A stretch of DNA of 26,310 nucleotides from an uncultured Eubacteriales bacterium. GTDB lineage: Bacteria; Bacillota; Clostridia; Oscillospirales; Acutalibacteraceae. The stretch covers positions 1 through 26,310 of the forward strand of contig CAKUYF010000006.1 in assembly GCA_934702115.1 (NCBI GenBank), read 5' to 3'. The notes beneath the pieces were generated by a model. That model was not told the origin of the DNA and did no database searches. It saw only the letters and a list, made by a program, of their open reading frames with translations. How positions within the stretch are numbered: the first letter of the stretch is position 1; every line of letters starts with the position of its first letter. Position numbers and translations under genes: made by a program. Of the stretch, positions 8,069-15,668 are shown piece by piece.

Positions 8069-8097
8069 AGTTTACTCTAGTTTTTATGGTTTGTCAA
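8069..8097 (-). promoter_or_regulatory. Promoter of the 5S rRNA gene
   Basis: On the minus strand a perfect TTGACA (8097-8092) is followed after 17 bases by TAAACT (8074-8069). The mature 5S 5' end lies 12 bases beyond, leaving a few bases of precursor. This supports independent transcription of the lone 5S gene. Confidence 0.85.
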
Positions 8098-8589
8098 CTC
8101 TTTTTTGGATTATCTGCTTTTTCTATAATTATATTTTGAAATTATTTTACTAATTATATAAATTACATAATTGAGCTTATTTATTCAATAATAGTTTTGA
8201 ATATAATAGTAGAATAAGGTAAAATAGTAAGGACTCACAAATTTTTTAAAAATGAAATTCATATTTTAGATTTTGAGAGTTGAATTTTATACTTATTCAA
8301 TTTAATTTTTAAAATTATTTATCTATTTCAATTAGGTATATATAAATAAGTACAGAATAACTGTTAGATAGTAAATAGTTACATTAAAAATGTCTTTGAA
8401 ATTTTATTTTTATGCTAAGTTTTGTGAGTAAATATTTACTTAAAGTTGAAAATGTTGAAATCTTTGTGGAAAATGAGGAAAACTTTTCTCAAAAGTAAAG
8501 AAAAATTGCCTTTATAAATGGCTATTTACTTAGATTTTAATCTAAATTTGAATTTAAACAGAAAAATGTTGAAAGAAGAGGTATAAACT
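8098..8589. other. AT-rich non-coding stretch between 5S rRNA and dut
   Basis: About 490 bases without a credible gene on either strand. It contains the 14-bp palindrome AGTAAATATTTACT (8427-8440), the inverted repeat TTAGATT-TT-AATCTAA (8530-8545), an imperfect GCC...GGC hairpin (8508-8522) and a TATAAT at 8202-8207 without a good -35. I see no DnaA-box cluster, no tRNA and no recognisable riboswitch. It presumably holds the dut promoter, which I cannot place. Confidence 0.6.
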
Positions 8590-9051
8590 GTGGAAAGAAA
8601 AAATCAAATAAAAAATGTGTTAAACTTTTGCAAAGTTTCTGAAAAAGCTAACCTACCTTATAGAGCTACTGAGGGATCTGCCGGTATGGATTTATGCGCA
8701 TGCACTGAAAATGAAGTTACTTTAAATCCTGGCGAACGTGCGTTCATTCCTTGCGGTATAGCTATGAGCTTACCAAGTAAGGAATATGTGGCGTTGGTTT
8801 TTGCAAGAAGTGGATTAAGTATAAAACATGGGATTACTTTGTCAAACGGCGTTGGCGTTATTGATAGTGATTATAGAGGGGAAATAGGGGTAGGACTTTG
8901 TAACCTCAGTGAAAATTCTTATACTATAAAACCGGGAGACAGAATTGCTCAACTTCTGATTATGAAAGTTGAAAGTTTACCTATTAAGGAAGTAACTTCT
9001 CTGGATGACACGGTCAGGGGCTCTAAGGGATTTGGTTCCACGGGTAAATAA
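8590..9051 (+). CDS. dut: Deoxyuridine 5'-triphosphate nucleotidohydrolase (dUTPase)
   Basis: The trimeric dUTPase hydrolyses dUTP to dUMP and pyrophosphate, keeping uracil out of DNA and feeding dTMP synthesis. All five motifs are present in the 153-residue product: AGMDLCA (31-37), ARSGLS (72-77), GVGVIDSDYRGEI (87-99, with the catalytic aspartate at D92), GDRIAQLL (116-123) and the C-terminal P-loop-like RGSKGFGSTG (143-152). The start is GTG with AAGAGG eight to nine bases upstream. It precedes mreB by 117 bases, and mreB has its own promoter, so the two need not be co-transcribed. Nothing unusual is seen in the active site. Confidence 0.96.
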   Translation: MERKNQIKNVLNFCKVSEKANLPYRATEGSAGMDLCACTENEVTLNPGERAFIPCGIAMSLPSKEYVALVFARSGLSIKHGITLSNGVGVIDSDYRGEIGVGLCNLSENSYTIKPGDRIAQLLIMKVESLPIKEVTSLDDTVRGSKGFGSTGK

Positions 9052-9089
9052 TTAATTTTTATCACTTTAGTTTATAGTTTAGTTTTGTG

Positions 9090-9098
9090 TGGTATAAT
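9090..9098 (+). promoter_or_regulatory. Extended -10 promoter for the mre cluster
   Basis: TGG directly before a perfect TATAAT (9093-9098) forms an extended -10 element. No good -35 stands 17-18 bases upstream, which is typical for promoters relying on the TGn extension. The mreB start is 70 bases downstream. The alr gene has a very similar element (TGTGGTATAAC). Confidence 0.65.
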
Positions 9099-9168
9099 AA
9101 AAAATAATGTAAATCATATAAATGAAATAGAATATTTATTAAATGTGTAGCCGGGAGGGCAAATAAAA

Positions 9169-10179
9169 ATGTTTTCAAAAGAAATAGGAATAGATTTGGG
9201 TACTGCAAACACTTTAGTTTTCATGAAAGGTAAAGGAATAGTAAAAAGAGAAGCTTCTGTAGTAGCTGTTGACACTAAAAATGATTCCATTCTGGCTGTT
9301 GGAGAAAAGGCGAAAGAAATGATAGGACGTACGCCTGGCTCTATTGTTGCTGTAAGGCCGCTTAAAGATGGAGTTATAGCAGATTTTGATATTACAGCTG
9401 TTATGCTTAAATACTTTATTTCTCAAACTACTAAAAGCATGTTTTTTAGTAAACCTCGTGTTGTAATTTGTATTCCTTCAGGGGTAACAGAAGTAGAAAG
9501 AAGGGCAGTAGAGGATGCTGCAAAGCAAGCAGGAGTTGGTGTAGTTGAGCTCATTGAAGAGCCTATGGCAGCAGCTTTAGGTGCAGGACTGCCTGTAATG
9601 GGTCCTACAGGATGTATGGTAGTAGATATTGGAGGAGGAACCTCAGAAGTAGCAGTTATTGCTTTAGGAGATATAGTAACTTCAACTTCCCAAAGAGTAG
9701 CAGGGGATAAATTTGATGAGGCTATTATTTCATACATAAAAAGAAAATATAACCTTTTAATAGGTGAACGCACAGCAGAGACTTTAAAAATAGAAATTGG
9801 TTCAGCTGTACCTTATGAAGGGGAAGGAGAAATGTCAGTTAAAGGAAGAGACCTTTTAGACGGTTTTCCGAAAAGTGTAGTTATTTCTGCTAAAGAAGTA
9901 CGCGAAGCTTTATGGGATCCTCTTAGATTTATAGTAGAAGCAGTTAAGAATACACTTGAAAATACGCCACCTGAACTCTCAGCTGATATTATGGACAATG
10001 GTATGGTTCTGACAGGGGGAGGTGCATTGATAAGGGGAATAGATTCTTTAATACAGCAGGCTACTAATATGCCTGTTACCATTGCAGAAAATCCACTTGA
10101 CTGTGTAGCAGAAGGTTCAGGAAAATGTTTAGAAATGCCGAGATCCTGGAGACATCTAAGATCAAAACGTTTGAGATAA
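9169..10179 (+). CDS. mreB: Rod-shape determining actin homologue MreB
   Basis: MreB is a membrane-associated actin-like ATPase that orients the elongation machinery along the lateral wall. The 336-residue product has the actin-fold nucleotide motifs: phosphate 1 GIDLGTANT (7-15), phosphate 2 VVDIGGGTSEVAV (151-163) and the adenosine loop GMVLTGGGALIRG near residue 280. The stretches GRTPGSIVAVRPLKDGVIADF and PPELSADIMDNGMVLTGG are classic MreB/Mbl. MreB and its paralogue Mbl are hard to separate by eye; position immediately before mreC and mreD supports MreB. GGGAGGG (9153-9159) precedes the ATG by nine bases. The presence of mreBCD and PBP2 implies a rod-shaped or at least elongating cell. 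Confidence 0.96.
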   Translation: MFSKEIGIDLGTANTLVFMKGKGIVKREASVVAVDTKNDSILAVGEKAKEMIGRTPGSIVAVRPLKDGVIADFDITAVMLKYFISQTTKSMFFSKPRVVICIPSGVTEVERRAVEDAAKQAGVGVVELIEEPMAAALGAGLPVMGPTGCMVVDIGGGTSEVAVIALGDIVTSTSQRVAGDKFDEAIISYIKRKYNLLIGERTAETLKIEIGSAVPYEGEGEMSVKGRDLLDGFPKSVVISAKEVREALWDPLRFIVEAVKNTLENTPPELSADIMDNGMVLTGGGALIRGIDSLIQQATNMPVTIAENPLDCVAEGSGKCLEMPRSWRHLRSKRLR

Positions 10180-10235
10180 TTATAAAATTAATGAAAAAAT
10201 TATATTAGCAGTATAATAAACAGTGAGGTAAGGCT

Positions 10236-11093
10236 TTGAAAAAAATTTTTAAAAGTTTTGCTTTTAAGATGATAGCTTTTTTGACGTCCGCTATTTTGGT
10301 TCTTGCGTTTTATACTTTTTTTAAGCCGAATAATAATATTTTTTCAAGTATATTGAGTTATAGTACAAGACCTTTTCAAAAAGGATTTTGGTACGTATCA
10401 AATGCTATTTCGGATTTTACTTATCAATTTAAAGAAAAAGAGGATTTTCAAAAAGAAATAGAATCTTTAAAAAGTGAAATAAATGAATTAAGAGATAAAA
10501 TAGTAGACTATAATGAAATTAAAAGAGAAAATGCTAAATTTGCTAAGTACTATAACTTTAAGCGTGAAAATAACAGCTTACAGTTTGTGCCTGCTTCTGT
10601 TATAGGTATGGATTCAATGGAACTTTTCGGTAGTTTCACTATTGATAAAGGCAGTGATTCAGGAATATCTTGTAATGATATTGTTATAACAGAGAATGGG
10701 GTAATAGGATGTGTTTACGCTGTGAATGCAGCTTGCTCAAAAGTAAGGAGTATACTTTCACCCGATATAAAAATAGGAGCTTTAGATACGGAAAGCAATG
10801 AAAGTGGAGTTATAAGCGGATTTCCTGAAATAAAAAACGAAAATCTAACGCGTATGATTTTTATTCCGGCACAAAGTAATATGAAAGCCGGAGATACTGT
10901 TGCCACAACGGGGCTTAGCGGAATGTATCCTAAAAATCTTAAAATTGGAAAAGTTAAAAAAATAGACTATGATAGCCATGAATGTTCCTATTATGCTGTT
11001 ATTGAACCGTTCGAGAATTTGAAATATATAAGAGATGTATTCGTTATAACTGATTTTGAGGGTAAAGGTCTTATAAGTAATAGAGATTGTTAA
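10236..11093 (+). CDS. mreC: Rod-shape determining protein MreC
   Basis: MreC is a bitopic membrane protein that links MreB/MreD to the extracytoplasmic part of PBP2. The 285-residue product has a short basic N-terminus, one transmembrane helix (about 12-29), a coiled coil (about 64-105, KEKEDFQKEIESLKSEINELRDKI) and the MreC beta-barrel region with the typical SVIGMD, DKGSDSGISCNDIVITENGVIG and PAQSNMKAGDTVATTGLSGMYPKNLKIGKV segments. The start is a TTG at 10236 with GTGAGGTAAGG just upstream. It follows mreB by 56 bases and precedes mreD by 44 bases, so it is part of the same operon. Confidence 0.93.
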   Translation: MKKIFKSFAFKMIAFLTSAILVLAFYTFFKPNNNIFSSILSYSTRPFQKGFWYVSNAISDFTYQFKEKEDFQKEIESLKSEINELRDKIVDYNEIKRENAKFAKYYNFKRENNSLQFVPASVIGMDSMELFGSFTIDKGSDSGISCNDIVITENGVIGCVYAVNAACSKVRSILSPDIKIGALDTESNESGVISGFPEIKNENLTRMIFIPAQSNMKAGDTVATTGLSGMYPKNLKIGKVKKIDYDSHECSYYAVIEPFENLKYIRDVFVITDFEGKGLISNRDC

Positions 11094-11137
11094 CATACAG
11101 AATCTAAAAATTAAATGATATAAAAATAAGGTGAACC

Positions 11138-11668
11138 GTGAGAATAGCTTATAAATTCTTGAGATATGCCGTTTACATTTTGGAAGTTTATTTTTTATAT
11201 TCACTTCAACAAACTCCAAATTTTAGTTTTAGTATTTTTGGAGTCAGACCGCTATGTTTAATAGCAGGTTTTGTATCTATTATATTTTATGAAAATAGAT
11301 TTGTAAGTTTAGGATTTGGAATTTGGATAGGTTTATTAATTGATTTAGCTATGGGGAATATTTTAGGATGTCATGCCTTAATACTGGGTTTTCTGGGATA
11401 TCTGATTAATATTGTTTTTGAACGTTTTATAAGAGCAAATTTAATGAGTGCTATATTTATTTCGGGATTTTTGGCATTTATAGTTACTTTTATAAATTCC
11501 TTTATGTGCCAAGCTTTATATGGTTCAGTAAATACTTCGAACATTTTGATCCATAACTATATACCTATCGTTATATACACTGCAATTATAACTTTACCTA
11601 TATATCTGTTTAACCGTACAGTTTTTTATTTGACAGGAGAATTTAAAAATGAGATATTCAAGCGGTAA
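11138..11668 (+). CDS. mreD: Rod-shape determining membrane protein MreD
   Basis: This 176-residue, very hydrophobic protein has about five or six membrane helices. It contains the weakly conserved MreD pattern of a mid-protein FGIWIGLLIDLAMGNILGCHAL, followed by further membrane segments. MreD acts with MreC and PBP2 in the elongasome. The start is GTG at 11138 behind AAGGTG. Its last 20 bases overlap the start of the PBP2 gene, indicating translational coupling. Sequence similarity alone would be marginal; the operon position makes the assignment safe. Confidence 0.9.
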   Translation: MRIAYKFLRYAVYILEVYFLYSLQQTPNFSFSIFGVRPLCLIAGFVSIIFYENRFVSLGFGIWIGLLIDLAMGNILGCHALILGFLGYLINIVFERFIRANLMSAIFISGFLAFIVTFINSFMCQALYGSVNTSNILIHNYIPIVIYTAIITLPIYLFNRTVFYLTGEFKNEIFKR

Positions 11669-13637
11669 AAGCGTAGATATTAAAAGGTATTTATTTTTGA
11701 TGATAGGTATAGGAATAGTGTTTTTAGTCTTTATCGCCCGCCTGGTAGACTGGCAAGTCATAAATTATGAATATTACAGAGTTCGTGCAAACAGTAGTAA
11801 TACTTATTTTGTAAATACTGATCCTGTGCGTGGAGAGATCGTTGACTCTGATGGAATTGGACTTGCAGTTAATGATACAGGATTCAAGGTAGTAGTTGAT
11901 AGATTACTTGTAAGTAAAGATAAAGAAAATAATTTACTATTAGAGTCAGTAAAATTACTTGAAAAGCTCGGCAATTCTTGGATTGATATTTTGCCAATAG
12001 GAATAAAGAATAAAAAGTATTATTTTTTAGAAGATAAAGAAAGCCAAATAGTATCACTTAAAAAAACTTTTAATTTACCTGAAAAAGCTTCTGCCGAAGA
12101 ATGTATTAAGGCGATGAGCGAACGATATAACCTTGGAGACTCTTTTTCTCTTGAAGACACACGTGTGCTTTGCAGTGTAAAATATAATATGGAAAAAAAT
12201 GGGGTTCTTTATTATAAATCTACTCCTTACGTTTTAGCGGATAATGTAAATAAAGAGTCTGTAGTTATATTGCTTGAAAAATCCGAATATCTGAAAGGGA
12301 TAAGAGTACAAGCAACAATTACACGAAAATATATAAACGGAGAAATTGCACCGCATATAGTTGGTTATACAGGTTTTATGTCAAGTGAAGAGTATGAAAA
12401 AAAAAAAGATACTTACCCTATGGATGCTATTATCGGTAAAGCGGGAATTGAAAGTACTTTTGAGGATTACCTTCGTGGAAAAGGAGGTAAAAGGATGGTA
12501 CAAATGTCAAGGAGCGGAGAAGTAATAAACGTTTCGGAGAAAGAAGCGGCGATTTCAGGGAATACTGTATTTCTTACTTTATCTTCTAAGCTTCAAGAAG
12601 TTGCAAATAAGTCTCTTCAGAGAAATATTGAACATGTTAAGAGGATGGGTATTAGGGACTGTGAATCAGGTGGAGTAGTAGTTTTAAATGTAAATGATTT
12701 TTCTGTTCTTGCTGCTGCTACTTATCCGAGTTATGATCTTACTAAATTTATGGAAGATAAATCATACTATTTAGAACTTGCTAAAGATAAAAAAATTCCT
12801 CTGTTAAATAGAGCTTTTTCAGGAGCTTATCCTCCCGGCTCAATATATAAACCATTGGTTGCATGTGCAGCTCTTCAGGAAGGGAAAGTAACGCCTGACG
12901 AAACTATTTTTTGTGGTGGTGGATACAATTATTATCCTGGATATAGGCTTGGATGTATGGGTGTGCATCGAAATGCTAAACTTTTGACTGCTTTGGCTAA
13001 ATCCTGTAATGTTTATTTTGCAGAGCTGGGAAGGAGATTAGGTGCTGAGTGCTTAGCATCATGGGCACGTAAGTTTGGTATAGGGGTCAAAACAGGGGTA
13101 GAGCTTGGAGAAAGTAGTGGTGTACTTGCAGGGCCGGAGCATTCTAAAAAAGTAGGATCTAAATGGTATGAGTCTGGTTCCTCACAAGCTGCAATAGGTC
13201 AATCTGATAATATGTTCACGCCTCTTCAGTTGGCTGCATACACTGCTACAATAGCTAACGGAGGAAATAGATATAAAACTCACTTGGTTAGTAAAATTAC
13301 AGATTATAGTCGTACAAATATAATAAAAGAATTTGGTGCAGAGCTTGTAGAGGCTACCGGAGTATCTAAAGAGAATTTAGACGCAGTTAAAAAAGGTATG
13401 AGAGAAGTTGCACTTTCAGGAACAGCCGGAGATTTTGCAAGATATCCGATCGCCATAGCGGCTAAAACCGGTACGGCTCAAAATGCAGGATCTGACCATA
13501 CTACGTTTATATGCTTCGCACCGTATGAGAAACCTGAAATAGCTATAGCGGTAGTTATTGCACATGGTGTATCTGGAATGGCATCTAAAAACGTAGCACG
13601 TGATATTATGAATGCTTACTTTAACATACAAAATTAA
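11649..13637 (+). CDS. mrdA: Elongation-specific class B penicillin-binding protein 2 (peptidoglycan transpeptidase)
   Basis: PBP2 cross-links peptidoglycan during lateral wall growth and works with MreBCD and RodA. The 662-residue protein has one N-terminal membrane helix (about 13-31), the dimerisation/pedestal domain beginning with R61-G-E-I, and a C-terminal transpeptidase domain. The active-site motifs are intact: S398-I-Y-K401 in PPGSIYKP, S452-C-N454, and K606-T-G608 in AAKTGTAQ. AGGAG at 11635-11639 lies nine bases before the ATG, inside mreD. Position after mreD identifies it as the elongation PBP2 rather than a sporulation SpoVD or a divisome PBP3. The stretch between the membrane helix and the catalytic domain is longer than in Escherichia coli PBP2, as is usual in Clostridia. 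Confidence 0.94.
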   Translation: MRYSSGKSVDIKRYLFLMIGIGIVFLVFIARLVDWQVINYEYYRVRANSSNTYFVNTDPVRGEIVDSDGIGLAVNDTGFKVVVDRLLVSKDKENNLLLESVKLLEKLGNSWIDILPIGIKNKKYYFLEDKESQIVSLKKTFNLPEKASAEECIKAMSERYNLGDSFSLEDTRVLCSVKYNMEKNGVLYYKSTPYVLADNVNKESVVILLEKSEYLKGIRVQATITRKYINGEIAPHIVGYTGFMSSEEYEKKKDTYPMDAIIGKAGIESTFEDYLRGKGGKRMVQMSRSGEVINVSEKEAAISGNTVFLTLSSKLQEVANKSLQRNIEHVKRMGIRDCESGGVVVLNVNDFSVLAAATYPSYDLTKFMEDKSYYLELAKDKKIPLLNRAFSGAYPPGSIYKPLVACAALQEGKVTPDETIFCGGGYNYYPGYRLGCMGVHRNAKLLTALAKSCNVYFAELGRRLGAECLASWARKFGIGVKTGVELGESSGVLAGPEHSKKVGSKWYESGSSQAAIGQSDNMFTPLQLAAYTATIANGGNRYKTHLVSKITDYSRTNIIKEFGAELVEATGVSKENLDAVKKGMREVALSGTAGDFARYPIAIAAKTGTAQNAGSDHTTFICFAPYEKPEIAIAVVIAHGVSGMASKNVARDIMNAYFNIQN

Positions 13638-13664
13638 TTTTATATTATGATTTAAAATTAAAAA

Positions 13665-13703
13665 TTGACATTTTTTTGAAAATATTATAAAATGAATTAT
13701 AAT
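13665..13703 (+). promoter_or_regulatory. Two overlapping sigma-A promoters upstream of the mgsA-like gene
   Basis: TTGACA (13665-13670) is followed after 17 bases by TAAAAT (13688-13693). Ten bases further on, TTGAAA (13676-13681) is followed after 16 bases by TATAAT (13698-13703). Either would give a leader of about 140 bases before the ATG at 13854, in which I see no recognisable riboswitch. Confidence 0.75.
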
Positions 13704-13853
13704 AGTGTAAGAATTTTTATTAATACTTAGATAATTCTACGCAGTACATTATAATTAAGACTTCGAATCAATTAAGTAAGATTTTGAACTAATAAAAATG
13801 GTAAGCTATAGGATTGTCTGATTGAATTAGAATCATTTTTAGGAGGAAGTTTA

Positions 13854-14258
13854 ATGAACATTGCCCTTATTGCTCAAGATGCAAAAAAAGAATTAATGGT
13901 TAGATTTTGTATAGCGTATTGTGGTGTTTTAAGTAGGCATAGGTTGTGTGCTACAGCATCGACAGGGAAGTTGGTTTCAGAAGCTACAGGACTTATGGTT
14001 AATACGTTTTTAAGCTCTTCACAAGGTGGATGCCAACAGATATCGTCTAGAGTTTCTTGCGGTGAAATTGACATGGTTATATTTTTCAGAGACGCCGGTC
14101 ATCCGGAGCTTATGGGAAGATGGGAAGAAGATCTTTTAAGATTATGTGATTTACATATAATTCCATTAGCAACTAATATTGCGTCTGCAGAGATTTTAAT
14201 TCATGGCTTGGAACGTGGAGATCTCGATTGGAGAAAAGTAGGTCGTCCAATAATTTAG
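13854..14258 (+). CDS. mgsA: Methylglyoxal-synthase-fold protein with a remodelled active site
   Basis: The 134-residue product aligns without gaps to the methylglyoxal synthase (MgsA) family, which converts dihydroxyacetone phosphate to methylglyoxal and phosphate. The scaffold is clear: NIALIAQDAKKELMVRFC, LCATASTGKLVSEATGL, GGCQQI, IDMVIFF and LLRLCDLHIIPLATNIASAEILIHGLERGDLDW. Key residues have changed, however. The His before D9 (E. coli H19) is Q8. The catalytic Asp of the GGDQQ motif (E. coli D71) is C60. The His and Asp of the PHxPD segment (H98, D101) are M87 and W90. The phosphate-loop ATGTTG is ATASTG, and the SG before GG is SS. D9 and D80 (D20 and D91) remain. The frame is intact, with a strong promoter, AGGAGG and a terminator, so it is not simply decaying. 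Normal MgsA activity is unlikely; a sensory or new enzymatic role is possible. The symbol marks the family only. Confidence 0.85.
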   Translation: MNIALIAQDAKKELMVRFCIAYCGVLSRHRLCATASTGKLVSEATGLMVNTFLSSSQGGCQQISSRVSCGEIDMVIFFRDAGHPELMGRWEEDLLRLCDLHIIPLATNIASAEILIHGLERGDLDWRKVGRPII

Positions 14259-14285
14259 TTAAAAAACAAATAAGTTGTAATTATA

Positions 14286-14332
14286 AAGAGTCTCTACAAA
14301 TATTATTAGAGTTGATAGAGAGCTCTTTTTTG
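14286..14332 (+). terminator. Terminator after the mgsA-like gene
   Basis: AAGAGTCTCTA (14286-14296) pairs with TAGAGAGCTCTT (14316-14327), with one bulged G at 14322, and runs directly into a T tract. This separates the mgsA-like gene from hisS. Confidence 0.85.
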
Positions 14333-14379
14333 TTATTTTCATGTAAATAATAATTTTTTATGAATAGGAGAAATAAATA

Positions 14380-15666
14380 ATGCGTTTAATTGCTAGTAGA
14401 GTACGTGGTATGAAAGATTTATTGCCTCAGGAAAGTGAAAAATGGGATACTATATGTGAAACCATAAAATCAGAAGCACGGCTTTATGGATTTAAGTTCA
14501 TTAGAACTCCTGTTTTAGAGCATACAGAGCTTTTTGAAAGATCAGCAGGAGATGGTTCTGATATAGTGAATAAGGAGATGTATACTTTTACTGATAAAGG
14601 TGGTAGGTCAGTAACTTTAAGACCGGAAGGAACAGCGGGAGTAATGAGGGCAGTTTTAGAAAACGGACTTCATAATCAAACTCTACCTTTAAAGCTTATG
14701 TATAATTCATCTTGTTATAGGTACGAAAAGCCTCAAATTGGACGGTACAGAGAATTTTTTCAATTTGGTCTTGAAGTTTTTGGTTCGGATTCGCCCTTAG
14801 CGGAGGTTGAGCTTATATGTCTCGCGGATTCTATTTTAAAACGAATTGGAATTAAAGATGTAAATTTAGAAATAAATTCTATAGGGTGCTTGGAATGTAG
14901 AAAAAACTACGTGAAAGCTATAAAGGATTATTTTTCAGAAAGAGAAAAAAGTTTATGTGAAACTTGTAAAACAAGGCTGGAAAATAACACCTTAAGGATT
15001 TTAGATTGCAAAGACCCAAGTTGTAAAGAAATAGTAAGCAATGCTCCAAGCGTGAGGGATTATCTTTGTGAAGAATGTAAGGATCACTTTGAATATATTC
15101 AAGACTCTCTAAAATCATTAGGAATAGATTATAAATTAAATCCCAGAATCGTTAGAGGTTTGGACTATTATTCACGCACTGTATTTGAATTTTCCGCTGA
15201 TATAGACGGTAATTCAGTGGTTATATGTGGCGGTGGGCGATATGATAAACTGTCTGAAACATTTGGAGGACCTGCTATGCCGGCGTTAGGATTAGGCATA
15301 GGTATGGAAAGAATTTTTATGGTAATTGAGCATCAAAAAATCAATTTTGTTTGTAATGATTCGCCGGAAGTATATATAGCTACTGCGGATGATATATCAA
15401 GGCTCTATGCTTTAAAACTTTGCGAATTGTTAAGAAAAGCTTCTATTTTCGCAGAGTCAGATTTATTGAAAAGAAGTTTAAAATCTCAATTAAAGTATGC
15501 AGATAAAGTGGGGGCGAATTATACAATATTTTTAGGTCAAGAAGAACTCGAAAAAGGTAAAGCTAAAATAAGAGAAATGAATACTAAAAAAGAGTATGTT
15601 ATTTCTATTGACGATAGATTTATGGATGACTTTCTTTCGGTTCAGTTTAAAAAGTTCGAATTTTAA
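14380..15666 (+). CDS. hisS: Histidyl-tRNA synthetase
   Basis: This class II synthetase attaches histidine to tRNA-His. The 428-residue product contains class II motif 1 around RTPVLEHTELFERSAG, motif 2 in YNSSCYRYEKPQIGRYREFFQFG, the histidine-specific loop RGLDYYSRTVFEF and GGGRYDKL, and motif 3 GLGIGMERI. A Cys-rich insertion (CLECRKNY, LCETCKTRL, ILDCKDPSCKEI, LCEEC) is normal for Firmicute HisRS. A C-terminal anticodon-binding domain (about 325-428) follows. The ribosome binding site is AGGAG upstream of the ATG. The common aspS partner is not downstream; instead a convergent dus gene ends two bases away. No T-box leader is visible. Confidence 0.97.
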   Translation: MRLIASRVRGMKDLLPQESEKWDTICETIKSEARLYGFKFIRTPVLEHTELFERSAGDGSDIVNKEMYTFTDKGGRSVTLRPEGTAGVMRAVLENGLHNQTLPLKLMYNSSCYRYEKPQIGRYREFFQFGLEVFGSDSPLAEVELICLADSILKRIGIKDVNLEINSIGCLECRKNYVKAIKDYFSEREKSLCETCKTRLENNTLRILDCKDPSCKEIVSNAPSVRDYLCEECKDHFEYIQDSLKSLGIDYKLNPRIVRGLDYYSRTVFEFSADIDGNSVVICGGGRYDKLSETFGGPAMPALGLGIGMERIFMVIEHQKINFVCNDSPEVYIATADDISRLYALKLCELLRKASIFAESDLLKRSLKSQLKYADKVGANYTIFLGQEELEKGKAKIREMNTKKEYVISIDDRFMDDFLSVQFKKFEF

Positions 15667-15668
15667 AA

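Noticed and set aside
8098..8589. Replication origin or DnaA-box cluster
   Set aside because: I find TTTGTGGAAAA near 8463 but no TTATCCACA-type boxes in either orientation and no dnaA/dnaN nearby.
9423..10082. Long - strand open frames opposite mreB
   Set aside because: They are shadows of mreB codon usage, with no ribosome binding sites and low-complexity translations.
13762..13769. TTCGAATC as a possible tRNA T-arm
   Set aside because: The flanking bases do not form a T stem, and no acceptor, D or anticodon arms can be drawn around it.
14259..14379. T-box leader before hisS
   Set aside because: The only structure is the terminator of the preceding gene; there is no room for, and no sign of, the T-box core sequence.
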